DNA of 64,000 nt, from positions 13,516,001 to 13,580,000 of the forward strand of contig OZ059897.1 in assembly GCA_964057225.1 (NCBI GenBank), given 5' to 3'. This DNA comes from Auanema rhodensis. Taxonomy: Eukaryota; Nematoda; Chromadorea; Rhabditida; Rhabditidae. Position 1 is the stretch's first letter, and the number at the start of each line of letters is the position of its first letter. The notes below the pieces were generated by a model. That model saw nothing but the letters and a program-made list of their open reading frames with translations. It ran no database searches and was not told the origin of the DNA. The position numbers were made by a program, and so were the translations under genes. Of the stretch, positions 40,550 to 53,877 are shown piece by piece.

Positions 40550-42277
40550 TTTCCAAATAATTTTTATTGTTAATATTGTTATGAGAAATAAAATATATTA
40601 ATTTTGTTTCTAAATTAAAATTATACTATGCTCTTTTCATATATTATACTCAAATTCTACTTTTCTATATTTTCAAATTTGAAACCTTATAAAGATATAG
40701 AATGTACAATGGAACATCGTGTCATCACTCAATGCTTGTTCAATTTAAGAAGTCTATTCAATTACGGAACAGTGGGATGTACATCTTCAAACTGAGATCT
40801 TTTTCTGTTTAATTTGAGAGAAAAAAATGAACGAACCATAATTGCAACTCCTACATACAATACTGAGCTTAACATCAAAGCGTAAAAGAATTGAACAAAA
40901 AAAATATATTTTCTTCATAAAAATTATAAAAAAAGAAAAGAAAATGAAATGAAATGTCCTGAATTTTTTTGATTTTTGGCCATCTTTTTATGAGAAACAG
41001 TATGTACTTGAAATAGAAAAAATCATTACATATACATAAATGACTATGGGAAAACTGTTTAATTTTGTTAATTAAAAATATTTAATTTTCTATATTTGAC
41101 GATCACATAATTTTACAGAATACACTATTTATTTTTCCTGTATCTCAAGTTATTCTGAATCTGCACATAAAGGCACTTTATGACATCATACTATGATGCT
41201 GCTAGAAGTCAATGCATTTTGACTTAGATTCATCATATATATATCCTTAGAAGCTTCCAGAACATAGAATTTTTAAATTTCTTCAGTTTGTTTTTCAAAT
41301 TCATTGTTAGAATTTGTAAAACTGTAAAATTATACATAAAATCTGATTTCAAATAAAAAGACAACATCTGCAAAATCAGAAGTATAAGCATATGAGACGA
41401 CGAAGAATCAAAATGTTGAGATAGGTAATGAAACAAGCTTATATTCATAATACATTAGGGAAAAAGTAAAAAAAGAAGAAAAGAAGCAAGGAATTCCCTT
41501 CTGAATTAACAAAATTTTTGGATTTTTATTTTTTTTATACTATTCAACATGTAATAGAGATATGTAACTATCATCTTTACGACATAATTAGATGTAGAAT
41601 ATGAAATAGAATAAGTCGAATACTTCTAATATGAAAAAAGAAATAATAATAAAAAAAACTAAAGATAAGTATAAATATAATATTTTAATAGTGTTTTCTT
41701 CAATTGAAAAAGATATGTGATTATATTTCTTTTTCAATACAAGTTGTTTTTAATAAAAAAATATCTTTATGGACTTATACATAGTATGTATCTGTATGTA
41801 TTCTTAAGTTTTTTTGAATATTATTAGTATCTATTCAAAGATAATGTTGATAAATCAAAAATAAAATAATGTAAACTTTACTATATATATATAAATATTT
41901 ATATATATAGGTATATATACATATATTTATATATTATATATCATGGTCTATTATAATGAATAAACTCTTTGTTATAATGGAGATGACAATGGAATTAAAA
42001 TGACGATTCTGTCCTCGTGAAGCAATTTAAAGTCATATTATCAAAAAAATAAAACAAAAGAATGGAAAAGAATATAATAATATGATACTCTATGATAAAT
42101 TATTATATGCTATTCAGTTTTTATAATAATGCCAAATTATGTGGTGATGTATCAGAGAGCATGATTCCTATCACAGGATATTAAATTCAAAATTGAAATT
42201 AAAATTACTATGGCATATATGAAGCGTATTTCTCATCTGATTTCAAATATATTTTTTAAACTTTCAATCTTTGCTGG

Positions 42278-42345
42278 CTCTCTCTCTCTCTGTCTGTCTC
42301 TCTCTCTCTCTGTCTCTCTCTCTCTCCCTCCCTCTATCTCTCTCT
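42278..42345. repeat. (TC)n microsatellite with TG interruptions
   Basis: Long TCTC runs broken by TCTG and CCCT. Confidence 0.95.
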
Positions 42346-43534
42346 GAAATGATTCATTTAAGCCTGGCATTAAGTATTGAGAAAATGAGGATGACTTTGA
42401 TTTTCAAATTTGAATTGCATCATACTCACATGTAAATGACGTGAAATTTCATTTCAGTTAGAACTATAAGTGAAGAACGGTTGCTAAGTTCTATCAGATT
42501 CAATTGAATAAATCAAAATTAGATTTTCCTATCAAATGACGTGACGGTCAAAATGTTTTTGAAAGTTCTTGATCATATAGCTAATTCACACATAGTATTC
42601 TAATATATATACTATATATATAATAATAATAAAAATAGGAATAATATAAAATATAATTTAAATTAATACTATTCTAATAATAAACTTAAATTAAAAATAT
42701 TATAATAGTTTTTGATTTTTGAGAAAAATAGAGAAGGATGATTCATATTTGTTTGGAGTTCTTGAAAATATGCAAAAATTACTTCGTCCACTAGTAGTAA
42801 TAATGGACTCTAGCAGAAAAAAATATATTTCAATGAAAGGCTTATTATAGTTTGAAGCTTTCGCTTTGATTTTTCATCCATTTTTCGTATAAAATATTTG
42901 AAATTATTACATTTTTAATGAGTTTTAATGGATGACGATGGACTTCACCGATAATGCTTTATTTTTCAAATCTTAACCTATATAGTAGATATGTGAAAAT
43001 AGATTGAATAAGAGTATAAGAAAGTTCAGTCAATGATATAATATAAAATAAAATTTGGTTGAAAATGCTAGAAAGTTAAAGAAGATTATAACTAGCTGCT
43101 AGATACTGAAGAAGCGAACAGATCAACAGTATCCCAAACACAAGTGTCTTGTAGTAGACTTCATCAAAGAAAACTAAACAATAGCATTTGAAAATATTTA
43201 GTGACTAATGACAATTTCGTTTACAACAAGAAAAAATAAAAAAACATGAAGAATAAAATGCATAGTTTTCAAATGAAAAATAATATTAAAAGCTTCATTC
43301 ACTGTAAAATGCATTGGATCAAAGAAAAATACAGAAAACTACAATGTGAATTGATAATTTTACTTAAAAAAACATTGAATATTCTTCAGATAATTCATCC
43401 TAAATACTATAATATCTTAATAAATTCAGACACATTGATATGTACATACATTTAATTGCAATATTCATAAACGTTTGTGAGGATCAGCTTATTTGTTTTT
43501 TTGTTTTATTTTGTTTTAAATTCATTTTTTATTT

Positions 43535-43538
<4 letters not shown>

Positions 43539-43588
<50 letters not shown>
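43539..43588. repeat. (TA)25 microsatellite
   Basis: The longest uninterrupted TA run in the window, about 200 bases upstream of the Ser-rich membrane-protein gene. Confidence 0.95.
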
Positions 43589-43591
<3 letters not shown>

Positions 43592-43789
43592 ATTAATTAC
43601 GGTATTTTATTGAAGTTAAATCGCAAATATTTTGATAATATGCACTCTCTGAATGATTTTTTGCGGTAAACTTTTGAGATATTATAATCTATAAAGCCAT
43701 GTAATCCGTTTTTAACGAGGTGTAACCCCCAACTGAGGGATCACATACAAACCTGAACTTAACTATCAACCTACACCTCTTGTGTTAAA

Positions 43790-45064
43790 ATGAAGTTTAT
43801 GAATACAATTATTATATTATTTTACTATTTTAATTATTCCAAAGGTATTTTTACTATTAAGTCAATATATTGTTTTATTGTTTTTTTTATTTTTCTTTAA
43901 GGAAATACGAATTTTGTTGAAAATAACGGAGCATTGTTATCGACAGTTGCTACAGATGAGAAAAATAATTATAATGGTAAAACGTGTTTTCAAAATTAAT
44001 TTTTTTTTGTTTTAAGAAGAAAAAAGTTTTCATAAAAGCATACTATTAATTTAGTTTTAGCAAACAGTTTGTTATGGAGAAGAAAACGTGCTTATCATCT
44101 ACCTATTGTAAGTAAAAGCACTTAGAAACATTTTATTGAAGAGATATCTGCTTAGGTTGTACATGGAACATCTTCTAAGCATTCATCTTCGTCGTCTTCT
44201 TCATCTGATTCGTCTGATTCATCATCAGAATCAAATGAACGTTCGAAGAAACTAAAAAGTGCTAAAGTTGGAAAAAAAGATCAAACAACTCCTGCAGTCA
44301 TTAGTGATGAACGAAAAGAAGAGAAGGCGGAGCAGGGCGATGATTCACATGAGAAAATGACTGAATCTGATAGTAAGGGCATGCAAGAAGTGAGAACTCA
44401 AGAGCCACCCAAATATGAGAAGGACCATATGAAAAAAATTTTTGAACAAGTTAACTTCGATGAAAAAGCTTCGACAATGTCTGTCAGAACAACAAAGGAT
44501 AGTGATGTTGAGATGGGTATGGAAACAAAAATTCAAACATTAATTCTACCTGTCAGTTTCAATTACTTCTTAAGAGGTGGAATTAATTTTTTTTTTCAGC
44601 TGGTGTCAAGAGATGTCGATCACGTTGCTAATTATCATGAACACGTTGATCCTGAGGCGATTGTTGTTCCAAAAAGAAATTTAAACGAAGAAGAGTTAGA
44701 AGATGAAAAAACAGAGATAAATTCTACAAATGATATAGTTGTGGAAGTTAATACAATTATTCCACATGATGATAGAGGTTTGACTTAAACTAAACGTTTC
44801 AATAACTTTTTCAAAAATTTAGATAATGCTTTTGGTTATATAATGTCATTCAATATTGAAATAAGTCAGATTGTTCTGTATTTTTTGGTTTTAGTAGCAG
44901 CAATATTTGTTCTAAAAAAAGCTTATGATTATATGAAAAAGAAGTTTAAATTATAAATTATATTATTATAATTAAATGTATTTTCTAGTCAACCACCTGC
45001 TATACCAGTTACAAAAAACCCTGTAGTGGCTATGGAACAAGGAAATGTTAAAGTTAATTGTTAA
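43790..45064 (+). CDS. Ser-rich acidic type I membrane protein with furin-like site
   Basis: Seven short-intron exons all join in frame. The product starts with a signal peptide (MKFMNTIIILFYYFNYSKG), has a perfect R-x-K/R-R furin-type motif in LLWRRKRAYHLP, then a phosphorylation-prone Ser/Asp/Glu tract (SSKHSSSSSSSSDSSDSSSE). A long Lys/Glu-rich, probably disordered ectodomain follows, then one membrane helix (IVLYFLVLVAAIFVLKK). The cytoplasmic tail continues after a 46-base intron (about 44951-44996) as NQPPAIPVTKNPVVAMEQ to a TAA at 45062; without that splice it would stop at KKKFKL. No conserved fold is visible and I recognise no orthologue. Confidence 0.7.
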
Positions 45065-47288
45065 TATTACAATACTTAAATTAATATATGTATGTATTAC
45101 ATATGTACATGTACATATATCGTTTATCTGATTTGTTTTTGTATTAAAATTATAATTTAGAAGTTTTATAATAATAATTAAATAAATATTTTACTATATA
45201 TTCATTTAAACAAAAAAAAATTATTATTATATCTAGCTAATTACATCTAATACAATATGGGCTATCAGTCTTTTACTCATTTATACACACTGTTCTTTCT
45301 CTTTCTCTCCTTTTTCCCTTTCTATCTCTTTCTCTTTCTCTCTATACATGTATATCTCTTGTTACCAAGGATTTTCGTAATGGAGTCTTACCTAATACAT
45401 GTAAAAGCTGCATAGCCTCGATTTCAGATCGGATATGTCTAATCTAACAATGGTACACTTCTAACCTATTATACATATATATTATATTTTGAAAACATCT
45501 TGTTTTACCCTTCATACTTGGGTCGTACTCTCTCTCTCTCTTTCTCTCTCTTACAAATCTACCACTTCCCTTCTTGTCCGTTTAACTTCTTCAATCTATC
45601 TTCATCACAAAGCCGAAAAAAAAGAAAAAAGATTTTCTTGAAGTTGACATCCATATAAAGCTTTTTCTATTTGTTGTCTAAAAATACTTCCTGAAACAAT
45701 CCAATCCATAAGATATACAACTTCTAACTTTTGATTCATATTTTTCACTAAAAAAGGAAAAAAAACCATTTGAAATAGATATACATATTCGAGATACATA
45801 CATATATCTTCTTTTTCATTGATTTAACGAATGCATTTTGAGATTTATTGAAAGTAGTTGTAACATGGCTTATGTTAAGTAACATTTAACTTTTAAACTA
45901 ATAGAATTTATTTTATTTATAAATTAATATGTAAACTATGCATTTATGCTGATATTGTGTACGTGATGAATTATAATATATTTTAAGATATTCACACAAT
46001 ATCATACTTTATTCAAAATTTCTCATTGACATGATTCAAAACTGTTTTTATTGGTTTTTAATTATTATTTTATTTCTAATATTTAACAGTTTTTTCTTTA
46101 TATTTCTTATTGTTTGATCATTTATTTCATTTTCTCATATAAATTTACAATAACGAATGAATATGCTATAAGACAAGAAGAACTGAAGAAATTCTGCAAT
46201 GATGAGATGTAAATGAGCTCAATGCCCTCATGGTACCCGTGAAAATCAGAAAGAGTTGCTATGGAAATGCTATTACTTCAAGGGAGAGGTGGAGATATAG
46301 GGGAGACAGGGAGGAGGGCTGCCAAGCAATTTAATGATAATCCTATAGAGAAATCTAATATACTCATCTATCATATAATCAATTCTTATTATTTTGCAAT
46401 CTATTCTTATTCTAAAATATACAAAAAAATTGATTATAACTGTATTTGTTATTATAACTATATTATTCTATATCATTAGTTTGTTGAATAGATTTTGTAG
46501 TCTTCGTTTCTTACATCAACCACAAAGCATTATTATGAAAACTTATCACAACTTATCATATATATATATATATATAGTTATATATATATATATAACTATA
46601 TATATATATTTAACTCAAAAAACAAATAATATACATATAGTTAAGTGTATTTTTAAAATTTTTTTTAATTTCTTTTCACAATTATTAATTGCGGAAATTG
46701 ATGTGAAAGTTGATGAGAAATTAAAAAATCTAAAATCAATTGAAATAGCATTTGTAAAGAAAAGTATTTTTAAATTATTTACCAATATTAATCATATTTA
46801 TTCAATATTTCACATAATTTATGGATCTGCGTGAGAACTAATGATTAAGATCATTTTTTCTAAACTCTGTCCTCATAAGTTTGCTGAAGCTAGCAGTTGT
46901 TTCAATTTTATTTCATAAAAACCCGTTTGTTTTGAAACTTTTTTTTCTTAAATGGAAATCTTATACTAATAATATGCTAATTTCAATATAACTTGTTTAA
47001 AAAATTCATTTACAGTCAATTATTATTTTAAAACGGTTGCATTCAACTATTTATAGATATTATCATTAAAAAACTATTTTTATAACTATATTATCTATTT
47101 AAAAACATATATTATAAAGATATAAATATATTTTACATACATATATTTTATATTTTTGTATTAAACATAAGAAGTATTATTGTTACAACAATTAAAATAA
47201 AAAATAATCTATTATTGCATATTCTAACATATAGTTATCATAATTTATTGTTATTCTTTTTTTTTAATATTATTATTTCAGTGAGAAC
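45065..47288. other. intergenic region before the FHA gene
   Basis: It holds CT tracts (45296-45345, 45530-45553) and a TA palindromic tract (46559-46610). A frame ending near 46834 at a GC|GTGAGA donor would join in phase with the FHA gene exon at 47282 (HIIYGSA|ENMLRR), but its AT-rich content makes an upstream coding exon doubtful. Nothing else supported. Confidence 0.45.
46559..46610. repeat. TA tract with inverted GTTATATA/TATAAC units
   Basis: Three TA blocks separated by AGTTA and TAACTA, giving a self-complementary arrangement that could form a cruciform. Confidence 0.85.
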
Positions 47289-50200
47289 ATGCTCCGTAGG
47301 TACAGCTCAAAGGATTTGGATAGTTTAGGTTTAGGCCAACAAAAAACAATAGGTAGTGGTTGCAACTGCGATATCATAATAAAGGTAAACCACAACAACA
47401 ACAACTGATTTTTCCAGTTTTGTCTTCATTTCCAAGTTTTTAAAGGCTGAAGGTGTAGCTTCAACACATGCTGCTATTGAATATCATTTGCTAACTGATA
47501 GTTATTGGTTAAAAGACTTATCCTTAATAGCTGATACTAAAGTTAACGGAGCTCCAATCATAGGACAGGCATGATATTCATTATATAATATTTCAAATAG
47601 TCAATCTAATTACATAATATTTCTTTTTTTTCAAGTTTATAATATTGATTTCTTCATTCTATTATAAAAAAAATAATATTTAACTTTGATATCGTGTATT
47701 ATTTATATTTTTTTAATAATTATATTCATATATAATATTAAAATTTTCAGGTGGAATTGCATTCGGGTGATCTTTTACAATTTGGTATGTCACAGCCATT
47801 AGTGTTTGAAAACAATCAGATATTTCCAAAGCATAATGTATGAAATTACGTTTTCTTTTTATACTTATTCAATATTTGTTTTTCTATTTTAGTTAAATAT
47901 ACGATGTAGTCGGCCTTGTGAAACAGATTCAGACGGCGTCATGCTGCCTATAGTTGGAGTAAGTTTGAAATTTGTTGTTCTTCTTTATTTCAATTATATA
48001 TTTGTTTTAAATTATATTGCATCAATGATTATTATTAAGAGACAAATTATACCTCAGGTTCAAAGTGCTAGAGTGCTTGAGAGTCGTCAACGTATTCGAT
48101 CAGCACAACCAAAACCTCGATATCAAAGTAATATGCTAGGTATGAAATAAATCGCATATCTTTAATTCTTTTTGTTTTATTAGCTTCAGATAATATTTCT
48201 TCAAGAAATTCTATAGAAAATTCTCCTAATGTAGATAGCAGTCCTCGTAATACAGCAGGAGCAAGTTAGGAAACTTTTTTTTGTTTAATTCTTTGATTTA
48301 TTAAAGTTGAACTAACCTCTAATCCAATAAGAAATGGTTCAATTGGAAATAATCTACTTCAACGTGTTGTACGGCTTCAAGCTGAAATAGCTCGAAAAGA
48401 TGAAGAAGTAAGAAAGCTACATATACATGTATAAGTAGATTATACTAATTTATATATATACATGTAATAATAAAATAATTTAAGATTATGCTCCTTTCTA
48501 GAAGGATGCCAGATGATGATACAGTTCTTTCACATCATGATTCTAGGATACCTTCAAGAACAGAAGTATCTTTTATCAAATCGAATGTAATACTCAAACA
48601 AATTTTTTATAGGAATTTCCAAAAATTTCAACAAGGCCTCAATCAGCATCAGCAGAAAATAAAAATTTTGAATTAGATATGTATAGAGCATTTTTGAAAG
48701 TTTTATCTTCTAAATTGCAATCATTTAATAACAGGTGTGTATAACATGATCTTGATCATATAGTTAATTCAAAATTTAGAATTCTTTTACATCCAACTAA
48801 AGATTATGGTGATGTATTTGTAAATATATATAGAGCATTAAATGAAACTATTTCTGATAAAATGACTGTAAGTGAAATAATTTATTTTTATAAAATATTT
48901 TATATAATTCTAGGAAATTTGTATTGAATGTGATAATCATTTGGAAAAACTTGGATATGATGCTATTCAACGAAGCCGTTTGAAAACTTTACTTGAAGAT
49001 CAAAAACGGGAATCTATTGCGGTTTAATCTAATAATATATATAGATCTATTTATATTTAAATTAACTTTCAGGGATTCGCAGCAGAATTAGAAATCATAT
49101 TACCTGTTTTGAAAGATTGCTCAGGTTTGAGTAAAGATTGTATACGAGCATGTTCTGTATTTAGTGAATGGAGTAGAGATCAAGGGGTTTGTTCTATAGA
49201 ATATTAATATTAAAAATAATTATTTTAGGATCTTATATTAAGTTCAGGTGAAATAACAAGTACAATACTTATGGGATCAATCAAACAGCTTAAAGATGAA
49301 TTCTCAAAATCACAAGTAAATTACTGAATTTCAAAAAGAAAAATTATTTATTTTGCCTCTTAAGATGAGTCGACATTGGCTTATTCCAAATTTATCACCA
49401 TTTTTACAATTGATTGCAATGGATTTAAAGAGGCGAGAAAGTGGTTTAGATAAACATACCCAAACTGGTCCATTAATGAATTTTAATTTTCTTACTTAAA
49501 CTTTAAATATTTAGATTTGAATGATGAAGTTGGTATAATTGAAAGTAATGAATATAAAAAGGTATTATATATTATATTTATTATATAATTTAATAAATAA
49601 AATATAGACTTTACAAGAAGATATTTTAAATGATAATAATGAACAACTTGAGTCCGCAATATGCTCAGCTGAAGATATTATATCAAAACTTACACGACAA
49701 ATTAATAAAGGAATTTTCAATAATGTTATTTATTTATTATTTTTATTATTTTATATAAAAATATTATTTTTAGAAATATAATGAACGTATGGAAGATCGT
49801 ATCATCATACTTATTGGATCATTACAGAAATGTTTAAGATCAAATAGAATTTGTCAACAAAAAAATATTTCAATTGCTGAATCAGAAGATTCAATTATAT
49901 CAATAGAAGTAAGAAATGAAGATGTTAAAGATGGTTATCGTAAATTAAGTAGAGAAGAAAGTTTTATATTTTCTGTAAGATATACCTTTTCTTCATTTTG
50001 ATTGTTATTTTATTTATTTTTTTATAGGTTGATGAAGCTGATGAAGCTGATGATGATATGAATGATGCTGATAGTGAATTTGAAGAAGAAGAACTTACGA
50101 ATTCGGAAACAAACTTTGCCCATGACTCCTACATTCCACATAAAAGGTAAAAACTTTACTTTGAATAGGTTATTGATCAAAATTTTCAGAATTTCAACTA

Positions 50201-51460
50201 TTTCCGAAGAAAACATTGAAGATATTCAAGGTGAAGAGATGAATAGCAAGCCTAATGTTGATGTATCATATCCTACTATATACATCAATTCAACCATGGA
50301 TGATATGGATATGGGTGTTGCTCCATCACCAGTGCCATTAGTACCTCCACCAAGTTATGATGAATGTATTCGAGTCAGGCGTGATACTCCAACAAGCCCT
50401 GCTACTCCTCCACCGTTAGCTTCAGATTCAGACACTAGTACTGTTAATAATGAAGATGTGGAAGAAGAAAAGACGAAGGAGCCAGAAAATCTATCTAATG
50501 TGTCAGAGAAGAATGAATTGGAGAAAAAAATTATTCCAAACGGTCTTCAAAAAATACAACATCATTCGCACAGTTTTGAAAAAGCCAGTGAAGTTCGTAA
50601 ACCTCTAAGACGATCACTTTCTTCTGAATCCCGTAGACATCAATCAGCGGAACAATCATCAACGCAATACACTGACAAACGATTAATAACATCAGCTTCA
50701 TTTGATCACCCTTTGTCTAATAACAAGAAAAAGCTCAAAAAACCTCTAAATATTGATATATCTGGAATATCGGTATTTGACAGAGTTCGATTACCTCGAC
50801 CACGATCTGCAACTGTTGAAAAGCATCGATTTCGTATGGAAAAGCAAAAACGTGGTATATCTATGGCTTCCGAACATCTAGGTACAATAGATGAAGAACA
50901 TGTGGATTTAGAAGCTTTAGCCGCTGAAGGAATTCAATTGAGTGAATCAGATTTTGAAAATCTTAAACAACGATTAAAGTCTGAACATAATGATACGTGT
51001 CATGCAGCTCATCATGGAAATTGTGTATTGCAAATGGTTAAAAAGATAGATCAAGAAAGAGATGAAGAGTTAATGAGGTTCATTTTAATTATTTTTTATT
51101 ATAACTTTTTTATTTGTTTTCAGAGCTCGTAAAGAAGCTACAAAAAATATGGCAAATTGGTTAGAAACATCAGAAAAGCCAAGAAATATTTGTGAGGTAA
51201 CAAAATTATTATATATTAATAGTTTTATATATAAATATATATATTAAGGTTTCTCATAGTGCTCATATTCAATCACATATTAATACTTCAACTGCTACAC
51301 CTATTGTAGTACAATCAGTTAGCAATATTCATTCACATTCACAATATATTTTATTAATTTTCAGATACCAGTGAGATCATATGTATTTTCATCACCGCCT
51401 AAAATCAGGAAAAAAACGAAATCAGCTCCAACTTTATTACAACCTCGGATGCAGTTTTAG
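47289..51460 (+). CDS. FHA-domain protein, FHAD1-like
   Basis: Large multi-exon gene with an N-terminal forkhead-associated fold. The FHA segment (residues about 1-95) shows KTIGSGCNCDIII, STHAAIEYHLLTD, ADTKVNG and LHSGDLLQFGMSQPLVFE, closest to FHAD1. It is followed by a Ser/Arg-rich linker, a short coiled coil (LLQRVVRLQAEIARKDEE) and a helical, Leu-rich middle (LDMYRAFLKVLSSKLQSFNN onward). An acidic stretch (DEADEADDDMNDADSEFEEE) precedes a long exon (about 50190-51076) encoding a disordered tail with a PPPSYDE (PPxY-type) motif, many Ser/Arg clusters and an acidic helix. The end is SAPTLLQPRMQF. The ATG at 47289 follows a TTTCAG acceptor by 7 bases, and the exon is also open in frame upstream (EN-M). 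The phosphopeptide-contact residues of the FHA domain appear lost. Cellular role unknown; FHAD1 itself is poorly described. Confidence 0.75.
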
Positions 51461-51513
51461 ATGTAAACGTAAGTTATTAATATATTTATTATTATTATTA
51501 TATATTATTTATA
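51461..51513. other. 53-base gap between convergent stop codons
   Basis: AT-rich. Both transcripts must extend through it, so their 3' UTRs almost certainly overlap. Confidence 0.7.
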
Positions 51514-53311
51514 TTAATAATGATAACATAAATCCATTTTAGTTTTGAGTTCCGTTTGGGCTAATAGATAATCATCAGCGAGAACGCCGTACATTGCATT
51601 CCGTTCACATCTAAAATATTTATTGATTAATATAATTATTGTTATACGGTTCAAACAAACAAACAAATAAACAAAAATAATTTTTTTTACTTTCATTGTT
51701 TTAAAATAAAACTTACATATCAGCTTGAACACAACAGTCTCGAAGTAAAGAACATTGAGATCTATGAATAGAAATATGATATGGACAACTATTTGCTGTC
51801 AATTCATTAAAATCAAGATCTAAGTTAATCAGTTGATTTGGTTCACATGGTTTTTGCTAAAATTTATAAGAACAATTCTCTAATATGCTATATCAATCCA
51901 ACCTTTTCTTCAACTTCTCGTGTCATATTAGCTACAGGTACACAAGCATTGAGATATTCTTCAGCAATTTTCCGTTTTGACATCAATTGATCAAAATCAG
52001 AAGAAAATTTTTTTTTACAAAACTCATCCTTTTCATCTAATGGCTCAGAAAGACTATTGTAACTTGGTGCCCAAGACTGAAAAATAATAAACAAATCAAG
52101 TTGTTCGATCAACCTATAGTATATGTCATGTCATGTCATAAAGAAAATATAATTCGGAGTATTCAATGACTTGAAATATTTAAAAAGAAGATATCAAGAT
52201 ATGTAACTTAACAACATACATATAAGCTTCCAGAATGAGCTGTTTTCATTAAAGTTGAGCATCGGTTACGTATTTCATATACGTCCTTCTGACATTGGAG
52301 ATATCGTTCGCATAACTCATACGGTGGCTGAAGTATTTCAATCTTCATTTCATTCATAATTTTGAAAAATAAACAAACCATAACTTCTTTTTCGTTGAAT
52401 TCATTATCAACTGTATTTAAAGCTAAATTTAAATTAATTAATATAATAAGTATATTTTTCATATCATAATTACTGGGTGTTTGCTCGCGAAGTTGCAACA
52501 AATTCAAGCTTTGTTTGTCACGTTGTCTACAATCAGCAAGTTTAATACCAATTTCTTCTCTCAATCCTTCAACTTTTCGTCCAGATTGACTATGTATAGC
52601 TGTTTGTTCACATCTAAATTATCTTCTTTATCCTTATATATGTTTTATTATAATAATATAAAAATAAAAAATATTTCTGACCTACTAGCTGGTTCACAAC
52701 ATTGTTTCAAAGCTGTACACCGATTTTCCATTTTCATAGCATACAATCGACATTCATTCGCATTTGTAATTTCAGTCATTTCCAACGCAACCATATATGG
52801 ATAGCAGAATTTGGCCTAAAATATTGGAAAAGAGAAATTTAAATGACAAAATTACAATTTTTCTTTTTCCTTTTTCTTACTTTTTCTTTGGCAAAGCGAT
52901 ATATTGATATAGACTTTACTGAATCTCTTATGCACATAGTTACTTCTTTACGATTTCGAATTAAACCATCTTCAAGTATATCATAATCCTTTTTAAGTTC
53001 TTCACCACAAGCTGAACTTTGCATTTCAAGCATTAATCCAAGCATCTAAATTTTCAATTAAAAGCTATATCTTATAGTAAAAATCAAACTTTATCATGTT
53101 GTCCTAAAAAGGATGATCGAGCATCTATATTTGAATAGCAAGTTCTTTCAAATATTTCTAATTCATCAGAACATCTTAAATATTCTTCACATACATCAGA
53201 TAAGCGTAATCGACGCTAAATATGCTTTTTTAAATGTTTTAGAATGAAATTCAAACTTACTTTAGCATTAATTATTACAGGTATAATTATAAATAAATAT
53301 TTAATTAGCAT
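51514..53311 (-). CDS. secreted protein of two 12-cysteine modules
   Basis: Eight to nine exons give about 409 residues. The N terminus (MLIKYLFIIIPVIINAK) is a signal peptide. Module 1 (about 25-187) begins DVCEEYLRCSDELEIFERTC and contains KQCCEPASRCEQ; module 2 (about 242-406) begins ELCERYLQCQKDVYEIRNRC and contains RDCCVQADICER. Each module has 12 cysteines in the same order, including the adjacent pair, so six disulfides per module are likely. Introns fall at matching positions and phases in both copies. The ATG at 53311 is the first in the signal-peptide exon (53261-53311). I do not recognise the module by name; nematodes have many Cys-rich secreted families. The stop is only 53 bases from that of the convergent FHA gene. 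Confidence 0.75.
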
Positions 53312-53845
53312 AGTTATGAATAGAAAATTATGTGAAGATTTATAAGATTTCTATTTTCATATATTGAATTGAAATTCAGGTCATCTATACAAGATCCAAT
53401 TTTCTATCAAGATTGATGAAATGATATCATTATTCATCTTTTCTTCTAATAATAATATATAATAATTTCAGAAAACTTTCTAATTTTCAATGAAATTTCA
53501 TTGATTATCTATGCTTCATTACGATATGTATGAGTAGTTGAAGAAAATTACGATAAAAGTCTCTATCTAATATGATTAACCAATTTGTATTTCAATAAGC
53601 TCATGTTTCAAGTGTCCTTCAGCCATCTTTCACAAAGAAAATCGAATTATCATATTCGATCAAGCTGTACGACCTCATCCCGGGGTCTCCTGTAGGCTTG
53701 TTTTCATTATAACCACAATGATTTCTATTGGCAATAAAGGGCTTTCAATAGAATGTCAACAAAGTTTCAGTAGTTATTCATTCATTTCAAAATAAAATTA
53801 CTAGTTGTCAATATAATATTTCTTTAAAACTTCAGAATACATTCA

Positions 53846-53877
53846 ACATCATCATCATCATCATCATCATCATCACC
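53846..53877. repeat. (ATC)n trinucleotide repeat
   Basis: About ten ATC units turning into ACC. Confidence 0.95.

Larger units (their letters stand above)
38537..43789. other. 5.2-kb low-gene interval
   Basis: Very AT-rich, with microsatellites and three tiny candidate frames at 38796-39345 listed separately. From about 39350 to 43790 I see only low-complexity or random-looking frames, for example those starting at 39920 and 43246. Confidence 0.5.

Noticed and set aside
43721-43760. Sequence resembling a spliced-leader (GTGTAACCCCCAACTGAGG)
   Set aside because: Too different from nematode SL1 (GGTTTAATTACCCAAGTTTGAG), no Sm site or snRNA-like promoter recognised; more likely the promoter or 5' UTR of the adjacent gene.
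46394-46834. 146-codon frame ending in a donor that joins in phase to the FHA gene
   Set aside because: Contains translated TA repeats (YIYIYIVIYIY) and Ile/Lys-rich random sequence; the phase match has a one-in-three chance.
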